Shown: positions 26,401-38,639, counted from the stretch's first letter. The stretch is 64,000 nucleotides of DNA from Lytechinus variegatus (GCF_018143015.1 NC_054751.1:32564347-32628346), one strand, 5' to 3'. Numbers and translations: made by a program. Notes: generated by a model from the sequence alone, not told the origin.

Positions 26401-29400
26401 GCTTAAGTGAATATAACAATAACAACAACACCAACATCAATAAAAAATATTATTAATGATAATAATAATGATAATAATAATATAACTGGCTTCATAAAGC
26501 GCTTTTTGTCTGGAGATACAAAGCGCTGCTATACAAAATATAATAATAATAATATTCATATAGCGAATAATTATTTCTGTATATTTTATTGCGCTGAAAA
26601 AGATACTCCTCCCGATTCTTCTATAATACTTTCTGACATAACGGACCATTTCCCGATTCTTACTCATTTTTCATTAAGACGACCAATTAGACCGATACAC
26701 CCCAACAACGAAGACGTAGACATACGCACGAAAATACAGCCTGTATTTACTACATTTAGGGCAATTCATGTATAGTTATAATAATAATGCACTTCCCCAT
26801 ATTTTTGATGCCATGTTCCCTAAAAATCAATTTTATCATAACTACCCCACGAGACACTGTGACGAACTTCACATTCCACTTTACCATGTTTACAGAACTT
26901 TACTGGCCAAAAATACATTCCTATTCAACGGTCCTCACTAGCTAGTAATATTAAAGACAGTGTCTCCTTAAATTCGTTCAAACGTAAACTCAAACTTATC
27001 CTGCTTAATTCCTATAATTCTTCGCAACGGAACTAACACTTCATTATCTTGATTATAATCCTTACATTTTTAACTTTTAGTGTTTTATCTTTTTTTTCAT
27101 CTGATATTGTCCAGTTATATCATCTTTTGTTATTTCCCCAGATCGAGTTGGTTCATGGTCAGCCCTTTCCCATTCTTATTTTTTCTCCTTTTTGAAAAAT
27201 AGTTATCTTGTCTTGTACTGTCCTGTCTCTTGTTTTGTCTTGTCTTCTATGTCTTGTCATCCCCTCTCTCTGTTTTTTTTCTGTCTTGTGCAACATATCC
27301 TTTACAACGAAGACCTCTTTGTGTGAAAAGCTTTGCATCATTTCTGTAATTATGTTTGCATCAATATGATTTCTTTTGTTCTCTTTTTCTTTCCTGTATA
27401 TGTACGCATATAAGAATAAGTCAACTATAATTTCTTCATTTCCAAGGGGGATCCATCACACTTTACAAGCTTTGCTTTTTTAGTGGATCCCCCTCATTTT
27501 CATTTATGCTATATATTATGCTGTTTTTTCTGTTTTACGAAGTAAGAATGCCCTATAAAATTGTACTTGATTTGTATTGCTTTATATTACTTTGTATTAT
27601 GTTTTGAACGGAAATTAAATAAAAGAATTGAATTGAATACTACATGCCCTTGGTGCTATACATACTACTGGAATAAATAGGTTTTTAAATTTTATTTGGA
27701 TATTGTCTAAAGTTGTTCAATTCCCAGTGTAAATAGGGAAGTTTGTTCCATTATTGTGAGGCCATTATTATAAATGACCTCCTTGAGTCAGAGGGGGGGG
27801 GGGGACTTGCAGTGTGAGCTTATCTTGTGCGCTACAAAGGTGATGGTCAATGAGATCGGGATTTTAGTTTCAAGAGAACTGAGATATAATTTGGAGCATG
27901 ATCGTTCAGTCCTTTTAAGACAATCATTTAGATCTTTAAAATGATTCTTTGCCGGACAATGTAATTCTCTCAATAATGGGGTAACATGCCACATATTGAA
28001 GGGATACTCCAAACAGATAAAGAAAATCAGACAAACAAAACACTGAAAATTTGATCAAAATCAACAATGAATAAAAAAGTCATGACATATTAAAGATTTG
28101 CATTATTTCAGTGAAAAAGACAGTTCTATATTGTGTATGCCTTTTTGGATATTTGGTAAGCAGACTGATGATGTCATATCCCCACTTATTCTTTTAAATT
28201 TTATTACATGAAATAACGCTTATTCTGTTTTTTTTCTTCCGGGAACTTAAAAAGAATGGATCGACAACTGATTTAGTGCATTAGATTCTTCATTGCTGTA
28301 GCTTATTTTGCTATAAGGGAGACATATCATTGACACATGTATGAAATAATGAAATAAAAATTATTTCATGTAATGAAATAAGAAAATGAAAGTGGGGATG
28401 TGATATCATCTGCCCGGCGCCCACCAAATGAATTTTACTCTATATTAGTTATTTTCAACCTGGAGTACCCTTTAAGACTCTACATGTTATAACCGAATCA
28501 CCAACACCCGTCTTAATAGCCCCCAAATTTTGAAACATGAATGGGTGTACCAATAACCAACGATGCATAATTTGTGTTGCTGTTGTCTTATCTCCCCCCC
28601 CCCTCTCTCTCTCTCTCTCTCTGTTTCATTATCTATCCCCATCTTTCTCTCATCTGCCATATTCCTCCTTCTAAATATAAAATTTGATAATCGCAATAAG
28701 AATGAAAATTCAAATTAATTTAAAAAATATAACAAACTACAACAACAACAAGAATGATTTAAATTCTTACTTTGAATCGAATTCCAAGAAGAAAACCAAA
28801 CGTCCTTTTGGTCCACACCTGAGAATAAGCATCTTGGTTCCCCTCCTTCTCTCAATTTTAACAACAGTGGTTGTTGTAGAATTATCAGGATTGTCCTTGT
28901 TGAAATACTTCAGTTTACCCTTTTGAAACTCCCAGCAATATTCTTCTTTGAATTTCTAGAAATATTGATAGCATTAAAAAAATGCCGTCATTATTTGTTT
29001 GCACATTTTGCTTTTATTTTTGCGCTGAAAAGAGTACAATGCATAATATTAAATGTGTTAACATTCATAAACAATGTAGTCATAATGCAATTATAATAAC
29101 TACAAAATATTAATGTGAATATAACTTCTCTTACATAAAACATATAATAAAACCAATATCGTCACGGCAAAAATAAAAAAAACATAGTTTGTTTTATTTA
29201 TCCCTGAAATTAGCAACGGTCACCTCTTTTTTGTATGTTGTGAAAGAAGTAAAATTACAATCGCTTCTTAAAATATCGTTATGGAAAGTTCAATAATTCA
29301 AATCATACTGGGGTATCTTCTAATAATCATTTTGTATAAAAAGCACAAATTTTAATATATTGGATACTTGTATTTTCATTCTCTTAAACAGGATTCCTTC

Positions 29401-30126
29401 GGACATTACTTTTCAGCCCATTCTAGCAAAAAGAGGTTTTATGATAAAGAGAATTAATACGCAGTTATTTTAGATCCTGGCAAAAATTAATTTTCATGTA
29501 AATTCGCACAATAAATTAAATCTAGCTCAAAAAGTCATACCATCCACATCACTGTATTACATAATTCATTTAATGTATGTCAATCAACCAGAGAATTGAT
29601 CAACATATTTCGGGGCAAAAAAAATGCTTTACATTTTTAGTTCGGTACATTTTTTTAAATTACACTTTATACCCTTAGTCAACACCTTCGACCATTTTAA
29701 ATATAATGGATTATTTTCTTCCCATACATGGTACATGATCAGATTAATTTAAATAAGCAATAATAATGACACGCACTGTATAATGGTAATAAATCATGAC
29801 AGGTGACAAATTACAAAGAATCAGAAATGCATAAAAAAAAACAAATTTACAAAGTTTTCTTCAAACTCTCATCCGGAAATTGAATAACAGTGGTTCCAAA
29901 TTCATAAGCCGTTGAATTTGATTTACCAGAAACTAATTAAGTAATTCAGGTAAGTTAACAAAACGGATAAATATGAACTGTGTAATAAATATTTTTCAAA
30001 AATAAAATAACATCTTACTTCAAAATGATCTTTTGAGTAAGCCAGGCTGTCATTTTCATGTGAATGGCAACTCTTTAAAGTGGCTTTCTTCAACTCAGCT
30101 TGGTTTAATCCAACATCCGACGACAT
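20464..30126 (-). CDS. Gene C: PH-like plus two tandem PDZ-like domains, about 412 aa, nine coding exons
   Basis: Seen: coding exons 30019-30126, 28771-28955, 25060-25231, 23993-24219, 23649-23747, 23226-23355, 22965-23048, 21605-21757, 20464-20544; total 1239 nt, in frame, all introns GT-AG. The N-terminus has LKKATLK (a likely first PH strand) and YCWEFQKGKLKYF (second and third strands), followed by KMLILRCGPKG and the closing helix KLTDEWQEAICQF; together these read as a PH domain at about residues 10-115. Residues 156-231 are an acidic Ser/Pro/Asp-rich linker. PDZ-like module 1 (about 245-325) has KLSTGDIVV and ELTEYIRTLPD. PDZ-like module 2 (about 325-408) has LITEINGIHL, RVKEALDTSK and VTIRLVPQSLFK, then the stop, so there is almost no C-terminal tail. 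Exon phases equal those of genes A and B. Exon 4 starts with an ATG at 24219 after a pyrimidine-rich acceptor, so a shorter product from that ATG is conceivable. Function inferred only: adaptor or scaffold. Confidence 0.85.
22215..22700 (+). mobile_element. LINE ORF2 C-terminus and 3' end, 5'-truncated
   Basis: Plus-strand translation from about 22215 gives HNIRFIGPKKWNNL then a Lys-rich end, matching the extreme C-terminal region of LINE reverse-transcriptase ORFs (the GPKxWNxL motif). A 3' UTR and a (CATT/CAAT)n tail at 22655-22690 follow. Inserted in intron 7 of gene C near exon 8. Confidence 0.65.
24314..24815. mobile_element. GC-rich element with GGGGGCACTCA termini and CCTTGGAACGG repeats
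   Basis: Left end GGGGGGCACTCAA and right end TGAGTGCCCCCC are inverted repeats. The interior carries repeated CTTGGAACGG or CTTGGAGCGG units and is far richer in GC than the flanks. It lies in the intron between exons 3 and 4 of gene C. Confidence 0.6.
25346..25534. mobile_element. hAT-like MITE, GGCGGATCC family
   Basis: Starts CAGTGGTGGATCC, ends GGATCCGCCCTTG. Flanks acattggc and acggtggc match at 6 of 8. In intron 2 of gene C. Confidence 0.65.
26405..26560 (+). mobile_element. SINE fragment with AAGCGC boxes
   Basis: Contains ataaagcgctttttgtctgg and aaagcgctgctatacaaaat followed by (TAA)n, like the module at 58550. Confidence 0.4.
26560..27640 (+). mobile_element. LINE with internal deletion: endonuclease end joined to ORF2 C-terminus
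   Basis: Plus strand near 26617-26660 encodes SIILSDITDHFPIL, the C-terminal SDHxP-type motif of an APE-like LINE endonuclease. Downstream, from about 26785 to 27032, frames encode PHIFDAMFPKNQF and SLNSFKRKLKLILL, typical of the ORF2 C-terminus. The reverse transcriptase core between them is absent, and a stop interrupts the C-terminal part. The 3' UTR ends in GAATTGAATTGAA. In intron 2 of gene C. Confidence 0.65.
27999..28473. mobile_element. Fold-back MITE, AAAGGGTACTCCA family
   Basis: Left end AAGGGATACTCC and right end (inverse) AAAGGGTACTCCAGG; inner blocks ATGATGTCATATCCCCAC and the inverse GTGGGGATGTGATATCATC. Same general design as 42104-42702. Confidence 0.6.
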
Positions 30127-31089
30127 CCTATATATTTGAGATGAAAATTGACAACGAAAATGTTATTTTATTTCATTAAACACAAATATGCATGTTAAAG
30201 TTGAAAGAATTAGACTTTACTGCGTGACCAACTTCTCACAGTATGGTTTATTCTTATTATTTTTCTTATTATAACATTACTATAGGTGAATTCTTTTGAA
30301 TAATTTTTGTTTGAGTTTTCCCCACAATAGCTGTGTAAATCTTGCTCTAATTTTGGTCAAGACCGTTCTACTAATAATTGTGCACATTTCGTAAAAGGTG
30401 AAATTTTGCACCCTTCCTTATTTAGGTGTCACGCGCGTAAAACATTCCCCATAGACTTGTGTGTTAAAATGGCGCTAAAGAAAAATTCATAAAAAATAAA
30501 TGTGAAATTAGAGAGTCGAATGTTTACTACCTTTGGATAGGATATATATCTGAATTCTGAAATTCCATATTTGACCAGAGAAGGGTATCGTAGCCAGTTC
30601 ATTTTAAAAATAAATCGCCATCTATGAAGATAACTATGATGGGATCAAATTCAACAGTAAAATAGCCCTAATTCTTCAGCCAGTCAAATCATTGATTTAT
30701 CTTCCCGCCAGTTTAGGCAAAGTAAGTTTAGTAGTTACCATTTCTGGAATCAGTGTTAGATTTTGAATCATATTCATACACTTTTGTCAATCAGCGAATG
30801 GGTTGGGTCGAACGAATATCTTTATAGCCCTTCTAATGTAATTAGGCTCGTGGCAGTGCACCCATACTTCGCGAGCTTCTTTTTGGTGTAAGTTTGCACC
30901 CTATTAGATAACACACTTTCTTTATCTTGATTTATCTTGAATTGCTCACATATTTTACGTCAGAGAGAAATTATTACATGTCATCAGCAAGCTATATACC
31001 CTACATCCTGCCAAATTAGTTTTATTACACTGGACAATACTTGACATTGCACCATTATATGGACAAATATATATTTTTTCTGAATATGA

Positions 31090-31860
31090 TATATGAAGAG
31101 TTAGGTTGCAAAAGGGGTTAGGTCCACTTTGGACCATTCCGAGAAAAACCATGGTTTTTATTCTCACTTTTTGCAATATTCTTATGAGAACTAAATTGTC
31201 ATGATGTAATACCCTATCATGTGAACATAAAATTGGGTATAAAAAAAATCCACCTGTCTTCATTTTTTTTTATATATTAAAAAATATCCTTGTGGACCTA
31301 ACCACATTTTCACGCAAACTGAAATGAATCCAGTCTCTTTTGATTAAAAAAAAAATGATTTTTCTTTGCAACTTTTATTCACGTTGCATTTGAATTTCAA
31401 ATTTTCTTTGATATCATCACAGCGGCCAAGAATTTAGAGGTTTTGAGACAGAAAACAATGAAATTTATGAAAAATTGACCTATTCCCTTTGAAGAATTTG
31501 GTTGCAAAAGGGGTTGGGTCTACTACAAGAAAATCACTTTTGAATTCTCCCATATTGCAATATTATTATGCGAAACTAGATTTTCATGATACCCTACCAT
31601 GGGAACATAAAATTGGAAATAAAACAAATCTACATGTCTTCATATTTTTCATACATTCTTTAAAAAAAATTTGTCTGTACCTAACCCCTTTTGAAAAATA
31701 GGTGATTTTTCTTTGCCATTTAGTTCAATAATTTTTAATGGGAATTTCAACTTTTCTTTGGTAATATCATTCTTATAGAGCTACTAAAAATCTATACATT
31801 GAGACAAAAAAAATCAAACCGACAATGTACGTAACCCCTTTTGCAAGTGAGCTCTTCATA
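31090..31860. repeat. Diverged direct repeat of about 395 bp, bounded by GCAAAAGGGGTT
   Basis: Blocks starting ggttgcaaaaggggtt at about 31106 and 31498 share several internal segments (gaacataaaattgg, ctgtcttcat/catgtcttcat). Each ends near an inverted acctaacc motif, and a further inverted gtaaccccttttgcaa lies at about 31840. In intron 1 of gene C. Confidence 0.55.
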
Positions 31861-32079
31861 TATGGATATACAGTTTGTTTGGTTGTTTGTATTTTCTCTC
31901 AGGTAAAAAAAGAAATATTGCATGTAGATATAATCAAAATGAAAAGTAAAATACAAATAATTAATAAAAACACGTAGATTCAGATATACCCAGTCAAAGT
32001 CGTCACGATATCACAATGATAGTTAAATTCATAACGAGCAAAATCAAATAACACTACCATAACAGACAAACATATTCAC

Positions 32080-32200
32080 CTGTGACTTATACAATTCCGT
32101 GGTGATAAAACTCAAATTTGCGAAATAGATATAAAGACCTTTCCAAACATCACCCACGGCATGCGGGGAGTGAATGCGAGTTTCGCTGGGAGGAGACCGC
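32080..32200 (-). other. Candidate first (5'UTR) exon of gene C
   Basis: The start-codon exon of gene C is preceded by an AG (aaatatatag then G-ATG), which implies an upstream exon. On the minus strand a good donor CACAG|GTGAAT lies at 32080. The exon's 5' limit is a guess from the TATA-like motif near 32225. A second, similar donor block lies at 32466. Confidence 0.35.
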
Positions 32201-32221
32201 AGTCATGATCCTAGCCGGGAA

Positions 32222-32230
32222 GATATATAA
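32222..32230 (-). promoter_or_regulatory. TATA-like motif upstream of gene C
   Basis: On the minus strand the sequence reads TTATATATC within a locally more GC-rich stretch. It lies about 30 nt before the inferred start of the candidate first exon. In an AT-rich genome such motifs are frequent by chance, so position is the only support. Confidence 0.25.
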
Positions 32231-32465
32231 GCCTTCATGGTTTAGTTAGGCCCAACAAAATACCGGTAGACAGACTAATTTACTAATGAATGCATTCGAA
32301 TCTCGGATGAGACGACCAGTAAGTTATGAACTACAGTAGATAAATGGAGTTATGTCTACGAATCATAATTCACTTCCAAGGGAATTACTAGGCCAACTGA
32401 GAAAAGGTAATAAATATGTACAAATGTTGAAATATTAACGAGAAAATCACAAACAAAATATTCAC

Positions 32466-32540
32466 CTGATAGTACAGTTCGTGTTAGTTCCGTGATAATT
32501 AACACCAATCTGTTGATACGAATGCTGCAGTGGGAATGGT
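32466..32540 (-). other. Second candidate first exon of gene C
   Basis: A donor ACTATCAG|GTGAAT on the minus strand at 32466 is preceded by sequence resembling the exon ending at 32080: both carry a shared CCGTG-GATAA-like block followed by the same GTGAATAT donor context. This suggests duplicated, alternative leader exons. The 5' limit is not determined. Confidence 0.25.
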
Positions 32541-32747
32541 TGTATTTCGCTTACAATCATAGGTTTACGTGCATGCAATGAGGAAGTCCAAGCGGGAAAA
32601 CGGTAGCCCGATGAATGCATTTATTTCTTTTTATAAAAATCAATTTGCTGTTTCTTTTTTGGCGACAGTCTGTCCCCGCCCCGCCCCCCACTCATTGTTA
32701 TTTACGGTACCCCTATGCTCGTTCCCTCCCTTAGAAAGCACCCCCTA

Positions 32748-33033
32748 CACTGTTAGAAAATTTATCCTTAAACTAAAAGAAGTTCCTGCAGCAGAGTCTC
32801 GAGAACACCTGTAATCTTACCAGATTGCGTAATCTTACAGGAAATTGGTATTTGGTGTGTGTAATCTTACAAATTTCCTTAAATAAAACACTCTTTTCCC
32901 CTTTTTCTAACAGACCTGTTCTGTTAAATTGCAGAAAAATTCCTGTTTCATGAATTTAAAGAATGATTCTGGTATTGCTTTCTGCAAAATCTTCTTTTAT
33001 TTTTCTGTAAAATCAGGGTTTTTTTAACAGTGT
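32748..33033. mobile_element. MITE with CACTGTTA termini
   Basis: Starts ACACTGTTAGAAAATTT and ends TTTTTTTAACAGTGT, with internal GTAATCTTAC repeats. Short A/T inverted termini fit widespread small MITEs. Confidence 0.6.
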
Positions 33034-33570
33034 ATCTCATGTCTGCCAAAATTTCTGAACCCCCCTTTCGCGGGCTTTTCTCGGGATTTTCCTGCCTTGG
33101 TAACCCCCCTACATCCGGAACACTGCTCACTGTACCCCCTATCTCAGGTGAGCTCTCATTCCAACCCCCTATCTCACTTAGGACAGACAACCTCCCCCCC
33201 CCCCCCCCCGCTTTCATCTCAGGTAAGCTGTCATTACAATAGAGGTTCCCTGATGTCATGATGGAGGACAAGCATTCAAAACTAGCAGGAATTTGATCCC
33301 TGATTTGATCAATTTTTCCTATGATATTCAAAATATATTGTAGACCCCTTTTTAAATTTCTCAGGAGTCCAAAAATTAAGAGAGAGAGAAAAAAAAACTT
33401 TTTAAAGAAATCTCGGGGTGAAAAGTCAAATACACCCCCTTTTTTAACAATTCGCGGGCCGGACTTGTCCCGCGAAAATGGGCCCTTTACCAGACATTTT
33501 GGGAACACGCATGCGGTCCCTCCGACCCCGGAGTGGGGGGGTGGGGGCAGGAAGATATCAAACTGATTGC
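33034..33570. repeat. C/G-homopolymer-rich repeat region
   Basis: Two inverted TTCGCGGGC-like segments (33068 and 33450) and strings of CCCCC. A 186-aa open frame covers it on the minus strand but is low complexity and overlaps the MITE to its left. Confidence 0.35.
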
Positions 33571-34162
33571 ATCGGTTAATAGTTGGAATTGTTTATGAAT
33601 AACTTTTACCGGTTGGGTGCGCATTATAAGAAAAAAAGGAAGTTTATGAAATTTATTTTGGTTCCTGTATGGGTCCACCGAGACAAGTATTTTTAATTAT
33701 GACGTCGAATGTTGACTACCATCGGTAAATCGATTGATTCACGTGGTGTGCAAAATCAAATTTACAACAGAAATTCTGATTTATGTCAAAAAAGAAAATA
33801 TTACTATACGGTATAGTTAGATATAAACTTTCTCAATAATATTTCAATTTCAACTTATTTGCTCATAAAAAATCCATTCAAATCAATTTCAAGCTGTGCC
33901 TCTGGTGCACTTGCCTTTTTAAGAAAAGGAGTATAATTAAACAACAACAATCATTAAGGACCACAGATAACGAAATAGTTCAGTTAAAATTTTTTTATTA
34001 TCCCTGAAATTACAGAATATAAATTCCATAGAACCTGGTCATTAATGAATTGATATGGCATAGATTACAAAATGACTATTGACTATTGTGTTTCATGAAG
34101 CTGCTCCTACTAATGGGTGACGCACGTTTGACCTTTCGTTTTGCTTATTGATCCTTGCAACT

Positions 34163-34262
34163 CAGGGGCGGATCCAGGATTTTCCAAAGGGGGGGATGCA
34201 ATTTTTCCGGAGGATATTTTGTACCCGAAAAAAAATTATTAAAAAAAGGGTTTTCAACCACA
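34163..34262. mobile_element. Truncated hAT-like MITE, GGCGGATCC family
   Basis: Begins CAGGGGCGGATCC-AGGATTTTCC then a G run; no matching right end. Confidence 0.5.
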
Positions 34263-34610
34263 AATTAAGAATATTTCGTACCCGAATAGGTTTGTATACA
34301 TGTATACAGTCTTAGTTGATGCATGTACTTGTTCGATAATATAAACAAAGTACATATTTCAGTTGTTCGTAAAGTTGTGCATAATGAAACACCCTCATGG
34401 GGCCTGTTGCATAAATCTTTTGCAATAAAAAAATCTCTAACAAACAAAATATGCCACTGAAACTCAACACATTGAAAACCTCTGGCAAATTAAAAATACC
34501 AGAATTGTTCTTTTATGCAACATGTCCTGTTAATATAAAGCATTTTACTGTTTGCATATCATCACGAACACGAATGCGTATTGGGCAGGGGAGTATTCTC
34601 TTAAAATGCT

Positions 34611-34752
34611 GGGCAACATACTGTCCACACAACAATTGGTTAAAAAATATCCAACTTTTAGTTTTCACCCGAAGGACACGTTATTGGCTTAAAACTACAC
34701 AGCATTGATAAATTTTTAACCAGTTGTTGAGTGGACATGTTGCCCAACATTT
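34611..34752. repeat. Fold-back repeat
   Basis: Left arm tgggcaacatactgtccaca and aattggttaaaaa; right arm is the inverse (tttttaaccagttgttgagt, ggacatgttgcccaaca). Confidence 0.6.
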
Positions 34753-35035
34753 TATAGAGTGTAATAGGCAGACGATCTAAACTATAATTTATGGGTACTT
34801 GGAGTCTAAGTGAGATGAATACATGTATAGTTATTTTCGTAATATATAAGGGTGATAACTGATAGGGTTTATATAAAGAAACCTATATGACTTGATTATA
34901 ATGCATAACTCTTAGGACATACAAATATCAATAATCACAATTATGTAAAAATAATGTAACTTCTGAAAGTTTCCATGTCGAATAAGAAGAGTGTAGTAGT
35001 ATCACGATTCGTCATGTTTTCTTTCGTAGTTTCAG

Positions 35036-35213
35036 GACCACACAAACTCGACGTTTCGACAAATATGTTTTGGTTTAGGAGAATAATGAAAAAAAATTAT
35101 GTTTTATTGAAATAAATCAACATAAAGCAGGCACCCTGACATATCTAGCCTTAATTAAAACTTTTGCTCATTCTCCTGAACTTGGACACATTTGTCGAGT
35201 TTGTGTGGTCCTT
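35036..35213. repeat. Inverted repeat GGACCACACAAACTCGAC
   Basis: 35036-35062 (ggaccacacaaactcgac) is the inverse of 35187-35213 (gtcgagtttgtgtggtcc); outer tttcgtag/cacgaaag also pair loosely. Loop about 120 bp. Confidence 0.65.
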
Positions 35214-35977
35214 GTTTATGCCCACGAAAGAATACGTGGTGTACCATAAAACCAGTACAGTATCTGTTAAAATATTGCGTACAGAAATGTTAAATATACA
35301 AGAACAACTTTATATAAATAAAAATGCTAAGAAAGTATTAAAGAAATGACATGCGAATGAAATAGGACAAGTGAAACACAAGTAGGCAATAACAACGGGA
35401 ACAATTAATGTAATTTGAATTTATGTAGTTTCCAGCTAAACACTTACAATTTACATCTCATTTTCAAATTGCAGTATTACTTGATAAATTTTAGTTTAAA
35501 TATATTTCTGATATATTCATATATTGTAGTGCATGCATATTTACAAGATATATAGGCTAAATTTATGGCTTATGTATGATCCACAAAAAGGCGTTGGAAA
35601 TAAGAACAAATATATATACTTTTTAATTGAAACTGAATTAAATAAATAAATGATAATTATGGCAAGATAGACAAATCCATACTAATTACAAAGACTGTTT
35701 CTCACTCAACTCTCCCAGCAAAATATAAACAGTCTATATACACTAGATATAAGTAATTGCACAGGTGTATAAATACATGAATTCGTTATGTACAACTACA
35801 TGAGTAGGGATGTGCAATCTCAATCTAGACTAATACATAATCATTTATGAAAGTGACTATACATTAAACCTTTAATAAGAGACAACCTTTTAAAATGAAT
35901 AAACCAGACCAATACTGTTAGAGTACACTTCGTAATCCAGTAATAAATCACTATCAAGCAAGTGGAAAAATAAGGCA

Positions 35978-36232
35978 ATGGCGTACAGATGGGGGGGGGG
36001 CTTGGGGGCTTCTCGACCTAGAAAAACAAGAGAAAAGAAGAACAAGAGAGAAGGGTGAAATATATTATCTTTTTAATATTATGTCAAAATCTTTCACAAC
36101 ATTTGATTCTTGTTATAAAAATGTCTTAACATTTTTGCTCGCTGGCTTCGCACGCTCGCAACTTTTTTAATATTTTTTTTCGCAATGCGCCATATCTAGC
36201 CCCCTCAAAACTTTTGGCTTATTACGCCACTG
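35978..36232. mobile_element. hAT-like MITE, ATGGCGTA family
   Basis: Starts CAATGGCGTAC and ends TTACGCCACTG, with an internal tttgctcgctggcttcgcac block. A related copy lies at 63425-63630 (shared actatgtcaaaatctt and gcgccatat-like blocks). Confidence 0.55.
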
Positions 36233-36419
36233 AGATAAGGGGGGCATGTATGACCAGGGGTCTCATCATCTTTTTGTTTCTACGATTTTGTCTTGGCAAG
36301 ATGGCGAGTTTCAGTGACACAGAATGATGAAGGGATGAAACAGAAGGGAATTTGACTGAATGATTTTGTGATTTTAGTAAAAAAAAAAGTAAAAACATTT
36401 AGATCAATAGGCAGGCGCG

Positions 36420-37020
36420 CCGGAACACTTTCAGTTTTGGGGGGGGGGCAAAATCCCGAAGGGGGCACAATATTTTTGACAACGTGAGATACCGAAGCGA
36501 TCGAGGGGGAGAGGCTATGGGACCCCCCCCCCCCCACGGTAAGAATTTTGTGTAAAATGGAGTATAAAAGTTGCGTTTCTAAGTGCATTCAAAAATAAAT
36601 TTCTTGAGAATTAAACAGTCTTGGAGTTCTTTTTGCTCCTTCTGTTTCCTCCGGCCGGCCGGCCCTTCTTACCCAGCCTGGTGTTTCTTCGTGACCAGGG
36701 TCGCAGTTCCAGCAAATTACGAGCCTTATTGCAAACGAAATTGTTTTAAACCAGTGTAATATAGGCCTTTTAAAGACTTTAAGATGATAAACATGACCGT
36801 ACGCAGCCGGGGGCCGCCGATCGAGAGGGCAAAATTCACAAAATTCACCAAAAGTGTGCACGAAATCCTTCAATTTCATTCTAGAAAATGCAAAAGCTCC
36901 CCCATCACAAATCCCATCGCTCATACGTTTCTTAGAAAATTTAGGTCTTGCAGCCCCACCCACTCCCGGGTTGTTTTTTTTTTATTTTGCAAACGTCCAT
37001 GAATAACAAAAGCTGGGATG
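36420..37020. repeat. G-rich element pieces and possible dispersed repeat
   Basis: Runs of G and C at 36435-36535 resemble interiors of the MITEs. The segment at 36850-36950 (aaatccttcaatttcatt) has a partial second copy near 39505. The 124-aa minus-strand ORF through this has no recognised domain. Confidence 0.3.
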
Positions 37021-37499
37021 AACCAGAGAACATAGCTGCCATCTCGACCTGACTAGTAACAGGTAATGGGAAGAAGTTTTGGAATCTAAAATACATAAGT
37101 GCTATATATGAGCTGAAATAGTATCAGACAAAACGCCTTCCAATCATGCCAATGAAAAGGAATAGAGGAAATACGGGGCTGTGAAAATATCTTAAGATTT
37201 TTTTTTTATAGTAGAGCACTACTGTAACGCTTATTTTTTCTTTTATATTATTTACATTTTTATTCATATCTCGGATAATATCTTTTGGTCAAGAAGACAC
37301 TTTCACAGATGATTTTATTTTGTTCATGTCCAAACATTATCGCTAAGTTGCTTTCGAGTGGGATTCACCATTTTTACAAATTATAAATAATCCTCTACAC
37401 ATGATTATTCTGAGTGTAATTTTCTGATAACATGTCTATATTGAGTTGAAATGACCATGGTATTTTCTTTAGGGCACTGAATTGTTATTATTATTTGTT

Positions 37500-37870
37500 T
37501 GGCGTCACCTGTGCCTGGGAGGCGAAAAGCGAACTGAATCACTATGATCCACAGGTCTCTCCCGATATAACTGATTGGAGGGAGGGGGGGTGCAGGTGGA
37601 CCTCGACACCGGGGTTTCCCCCTACTCTTATACGAATAGTGCAGTGGGATCTTAACGTGCAAAGGTGGTGACTCTCCTCTACACGGGGCCTCCATTTAAC
37701 GTCCTATCCAAGGGACGGAGTGTTTTCCATTGTAACATAGCCTGCATCTATGAAACATGGGAGAGACGTTTACACACAACGCACTGACTTCAGTCATCCG
37801 CCCAGGGTGGACTCGAACCTACGATCTTTGGTTCGATTTCGACGGGCAGATGCGTTCTAACACCGCTTTC
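37500..37870 (-). mobile_element. tRNA-derived SINE
   Basis: On the minus strand the head near 37870-37795 reads gtgttagaacgcatctgcc then a B box GGTTCGAGTCC. A conserved-looking body with ggcctccatttaacgtcct follows. The left end is uncertain. Confidence 0.55.
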
Positions 37871-38274
37871 TTGTTATCACTGTATTAACTAAATTTAAAT
37901 TTAGTTGAAAATGAAATAATTGAAACAAGTTTCTCGAGATGTTATGATTTCTGGGCTTGATAGCTATGACATAGATTATATCTTGCTCGAGTAACTAGTG
38001 TTCACGCGCGTTAGTACGGGTCCGGTCTGAGCGTTTCTGGGCGACCGTGCGTTTGTTAGACGACACAGCCAGCATCATAGAATTATAAACCTAATCATTG
38101 GTGGACCACTATCAATTTGCCATTCGCTTTTAGTCTGAAATGTATTCATTAAAAGGTTAAACGTTATCACACTGTAATAAGATGGAAAAGGGGCTTATCA
38201 AAGCTATGTTTCACAGAGGAACTGTTCGTCAAAAGACGCGAGGCTTACTATGATAATGTATTTGCCCCGTCAGG

Positions 38275-38495
38275 CATGTCAGGGGCAAATTTTTTTCATT
38301 TTTGACAATGGAAATGACAATTTTCAGGCAGAAAAGTGCTTTCATTTACTTTTGTCCTTAAATAATTTATAATTTTTCATCTTTCAGGGGGGCACATTGG
38401 GGGGCAAAATCTCGTTTTGCCCCCCAAAAATTTTATCTGGGGGGGGGGGGGCAAGTGCCCCCCTGCCCCCCCCCCCGCTTCCGGCGCCCTTGTCA
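38275..38495. mobile_element. Possible MITE with G/C-run interior
   Basis: Contains ggggcaaaatctcgttttgcc, a local palindrome also seen at 18650-18680, followed by C runs and gcttccggcgccc. Ends not resolved. Confidence 0.35.
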
Positions 38496-38639
38496 GTAGG
38501 CTTGAACAGAATAACACACAAGAGCTCAAAAGCTTATTTCTGGGGATCCATGTATAGAATTATAATGATTAAAAGGTAAAATCTGAAAATCAGGAGTTAC
38601 TATTAGAAATAAATAAGATATTAGAGATGGTATACTAAA

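Noticed and set aside
32948-33508. Longest single open frame in the window (186 aa, minus)
   Set aside because: It spans a MITE end and a C/G-run repeat, has biased composition, no domain and no splice or homology support.
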